Source of the DNA: Pseudoduganella umbonata
GTDB lineage: Bacteria > Pseudomonadota > Gammaproteobacteria > Burkholderiales > Burkholderiaceae_D
DNA: 64,000 bases
Direction: 5' to 3'
NCBI RefSeq assembly: GCF_014192225.1
Contig: NZ_JACHXS010000004.1
Span: 62,001 to 126,000, forward strand
In this document: piece by piece, positions 63,024 to 64,000 of the stretch
Layout: each line of letters begins with the position of its first letter
Position numbering within the stretch: position 1 is the first letter of the stretch
Notes under the pieces: generated by a model
What the model saw: the letters and a program-made list of their open reading frames with translations, nothing else
What the model was told of the DNA's origin: nothing
Databases searched by the model: none
Position numbers and translations under genes: made by a program

Positions 63024-63350
63024 ATGAACGTCGCAACGCACTTCCCCCGCCTCGGCATGCCACGACTGACACGAAAACACCTCGTCATGCTAACCATCGG
63101 CAGCGTCCTGCTGGTCGGCATCGCCAGCGCCGGTACTACCGGCGACGAATTCAAGGAACTGTATGACAACGCCAAAGACTGGGCCAACGGTTACCTGGGC
63201 AGGGTGATCGCCATGCTGTCGTTCCTGCTCGGTGCGGGCTGGTCGGCCGCCAAGCAGAACATGATGCCGGTGATCTTCGGCCTCATCCTGGCGATCATCA
63301 TCAGCATCGGCCCGGCGCTGCTGGAAAAAGTGCTCTCCGCCGTCGTATGA
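63024..63350 (+). CDS. traA: F-type conjugative pilin TraA-like
   Basis: A 108-residue protein. A long leader precedes an AxA cleavage site (LLVGIASAG), giving a mature peptide of about 70 residues with two hydrophobic helices (GRVIAMLSFLLGAGWSAAKQ and MMPVIFGLILAIIISIGPAL), the form of an F-type pilin. Followed after seven bases by traL and then traE, the F-plasmid order. AAAGGAACCGCC precedes the ATG. Confidence 0.85.
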   Translation: MNVATHFPRLGMPRLTRKHLVMLTIGSVLLVGIASAGTTGDEFKELYDNAKDWANGYLGRVIAMLSFLLGAGWSAAKQNMMPVIFGLILAIIISIGPALLEKVLSAVV

Positions 63351-63357
63351 GGATGCC

Positions 63358-63642
63358 ATGGACTTCGCGATTCCCCAGCTTCACGACAGCGCGCCGAAAC
63401 TGCTCTGGTGGGACTTCGACCAGGCGCTGATCTTCGGCCTGGCCTTCGTGTTCGGCATCGTCGCCGGTGTCATGCCCCTGGGGCTCGCGATGGGCATCTT
63501 TGCCGGCCGTTGGTACGGCCGGCACAAGGCGCGCAAGCACCGCATGTACATCGCCCATGTGCTGTACTGGTACCTGCCGGGCGAATGGCTGCTTCCCTGC
63601 CCCCAGCTGCCCCCTTCGTCCGTGCGCGAATTCGTCGGGTGA
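63358..63642 (+). CDS. traL: F-type transfer protein TraL (pilus assembly)
   Basis: A 94-residue protein matching F-type TraL: N-terminal PKLLWWDFDQALIFGLAF, two hydrophobic stretches (about 24-55), then a basic loop (GRHKARKHRMYIAHVLYWYL) and a proline-containing end. It has nothing to do with the RP4-type TraL ATPases at 18919 and 26835, which share only the name. Its stop is four bases before the next start. Confidence 0.88.
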   Translation: MDFAIPQLHDSAPKLLWWDFDQALIFGLAFVFGIVAGVMPLGLAMGIFAGRWYGRHKARKHRMYIAHVLYWYLPGEWLLPCPQLPPSSVREFVG

Positions 63643-63646
63643 TGCC

Positions 63647-64000
63647 ATGCACGGCGAAGAGTTCATTAACGAGCTGGACCGCGTCAAGACCAGCGTCCGC
63701 CGGCACCAGGCCGCCATCGGCGCCCTGATCGTGCTGGCGCTGGTCCAGGCCTGCAGCATCCAGCGCCAGAGCGGCAACGAACGCCAGCACTTCCTGCCGC
63801 CGGAAATCAGCCGCCCATTCTGGCTCGCTGGAAGGGAAGCGTCGTCGGAGTACTTCGAGGACATGGGCCAGTTCATCAACGGCCTGCCGCTGAACATCAC
63901 GCCGGAAACCGTCGAGACAGCCTGCAGCGCCTACCTGCGCTACGTGCTGCCGCGCGACCGTGCCAAGTACCAGCGCCGCTGCGACGCCGAAGCCAAGCGG
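63647..64000 (+). CDS. traE: F-type transfer protein TraE, C-terminus outside the window
   Basis: Reading from ATG at 63647 to the window end gives 118 residues of about 190. An N-terminal membrane segment (IGALIVLALVQACS, about 24-38) is followed by EISRPFWLAGREASSEYFED, then MGQFINGLPLNITPETVE, typical of F-type TraE. It follows TraL directly in the F order, so traK and traB are expected next. Confidence 0.87.
   Translation, partial: MHGEEFINELDRVKTSVRRHQAAIGALIVLALVQACSIQRQSGNERQHFLPPEISRPFWLAGREASSEYFEDMGQFINGLPLNITPETVETACSAYLRYVLPRDRAKYQRRCDAEAKR

Overview
The window is about 60% GC and gene dense. It looks like DNA from an Oxalobacteraceae-type betaproteobacterium (Massilia/Duganella/Pseudoduganella group). 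The reasons are four intact PEP-CTERM sorting proteins plus one broken one, a large load of PAS/GGDEF/EAL and histidine-kinase genes, a betaproteobacterial-type chemoreceptor and a Tat-exported GH43 enzyme. The genus is inferred from gene content only. Conjugation and plasmid-type genes (TraK/TraL/TraM-like, a large ParB-like protein, KlcA/ArdB antirestriction, F-type TraA/TraL/TraE) point to a large plasmid or an integrative conjugative element, or a chromosome carrying one.

Layout. 1-0.94 kb: partial SAM methyltransferase. 1.4-14.9 kb: a redox and hydrolase cluster. It contains two intact Tat-exported aldo/keto reductases, a flavodoxin, an SDR, a metallo-beta-lactamase-fold enzyme, three alpha/beta hydrolases, a carboxymuconolactone-decarboxylase-like protein and two LysR regulators. 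An older partial duplication left a broken aldo/keto reductase-LysR copy at 1.4-2.8 kb. The same 5-5-5 LysR-type inverted repeat occurs three times. 15.2-16.8 kb: GH43 glycosidase. 16.8-18.3 kb: non-coding DNA ending in four hairpins and eleven heptamers phased at about 11 bp just before a TraK-like gene, which I read as a candidate oriT. 18.3-28.3 kb: traK-traL, parB-like and klcA genes, two PEP-CTERM genes, two unknown membrane proteins, then a second traL followed by traM.

29.3-58 kb is a signalling region. It holds an MCP, a PAS-GAF histidine kinase, a PAS histidine kinase, a frameshifted kinase and a paralogue that has lost its phospho-acceptor histidine, a lone receiver, three GGDEF and/or EAL proteins, and more PEP-CTERM proteins. 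Interspersed are an abortive-infection protein in a lower-GC islet, a DRGH nuclease next to a trypsin-like protease, a LexA-box-controlled unknown gene, and six very small related proteins that I do not recognise. 58.1-60.8 kb: a large serine recombinase beside a secreted protein made of twelve 20-residue cysteine repeats. 62-64 kb: the start of an F-type mating-pair-formation operon (lytic transglycosylase, OmpA-like lipoprotein, pilin TraA, TraL, TraE), running off the window.

How they fit. DNA processing (TraK/L/M, RP4-like) and pilus assembly (F-like) come from different conjugation lineages and lie about 34 kb apart, separated by signalling and accessory cargo. The most unusual items are the phased oriT-like array, the cysteine-repeat protein, the six-member small-protein family, the SOS-box gene and the nuclease-protease pair.
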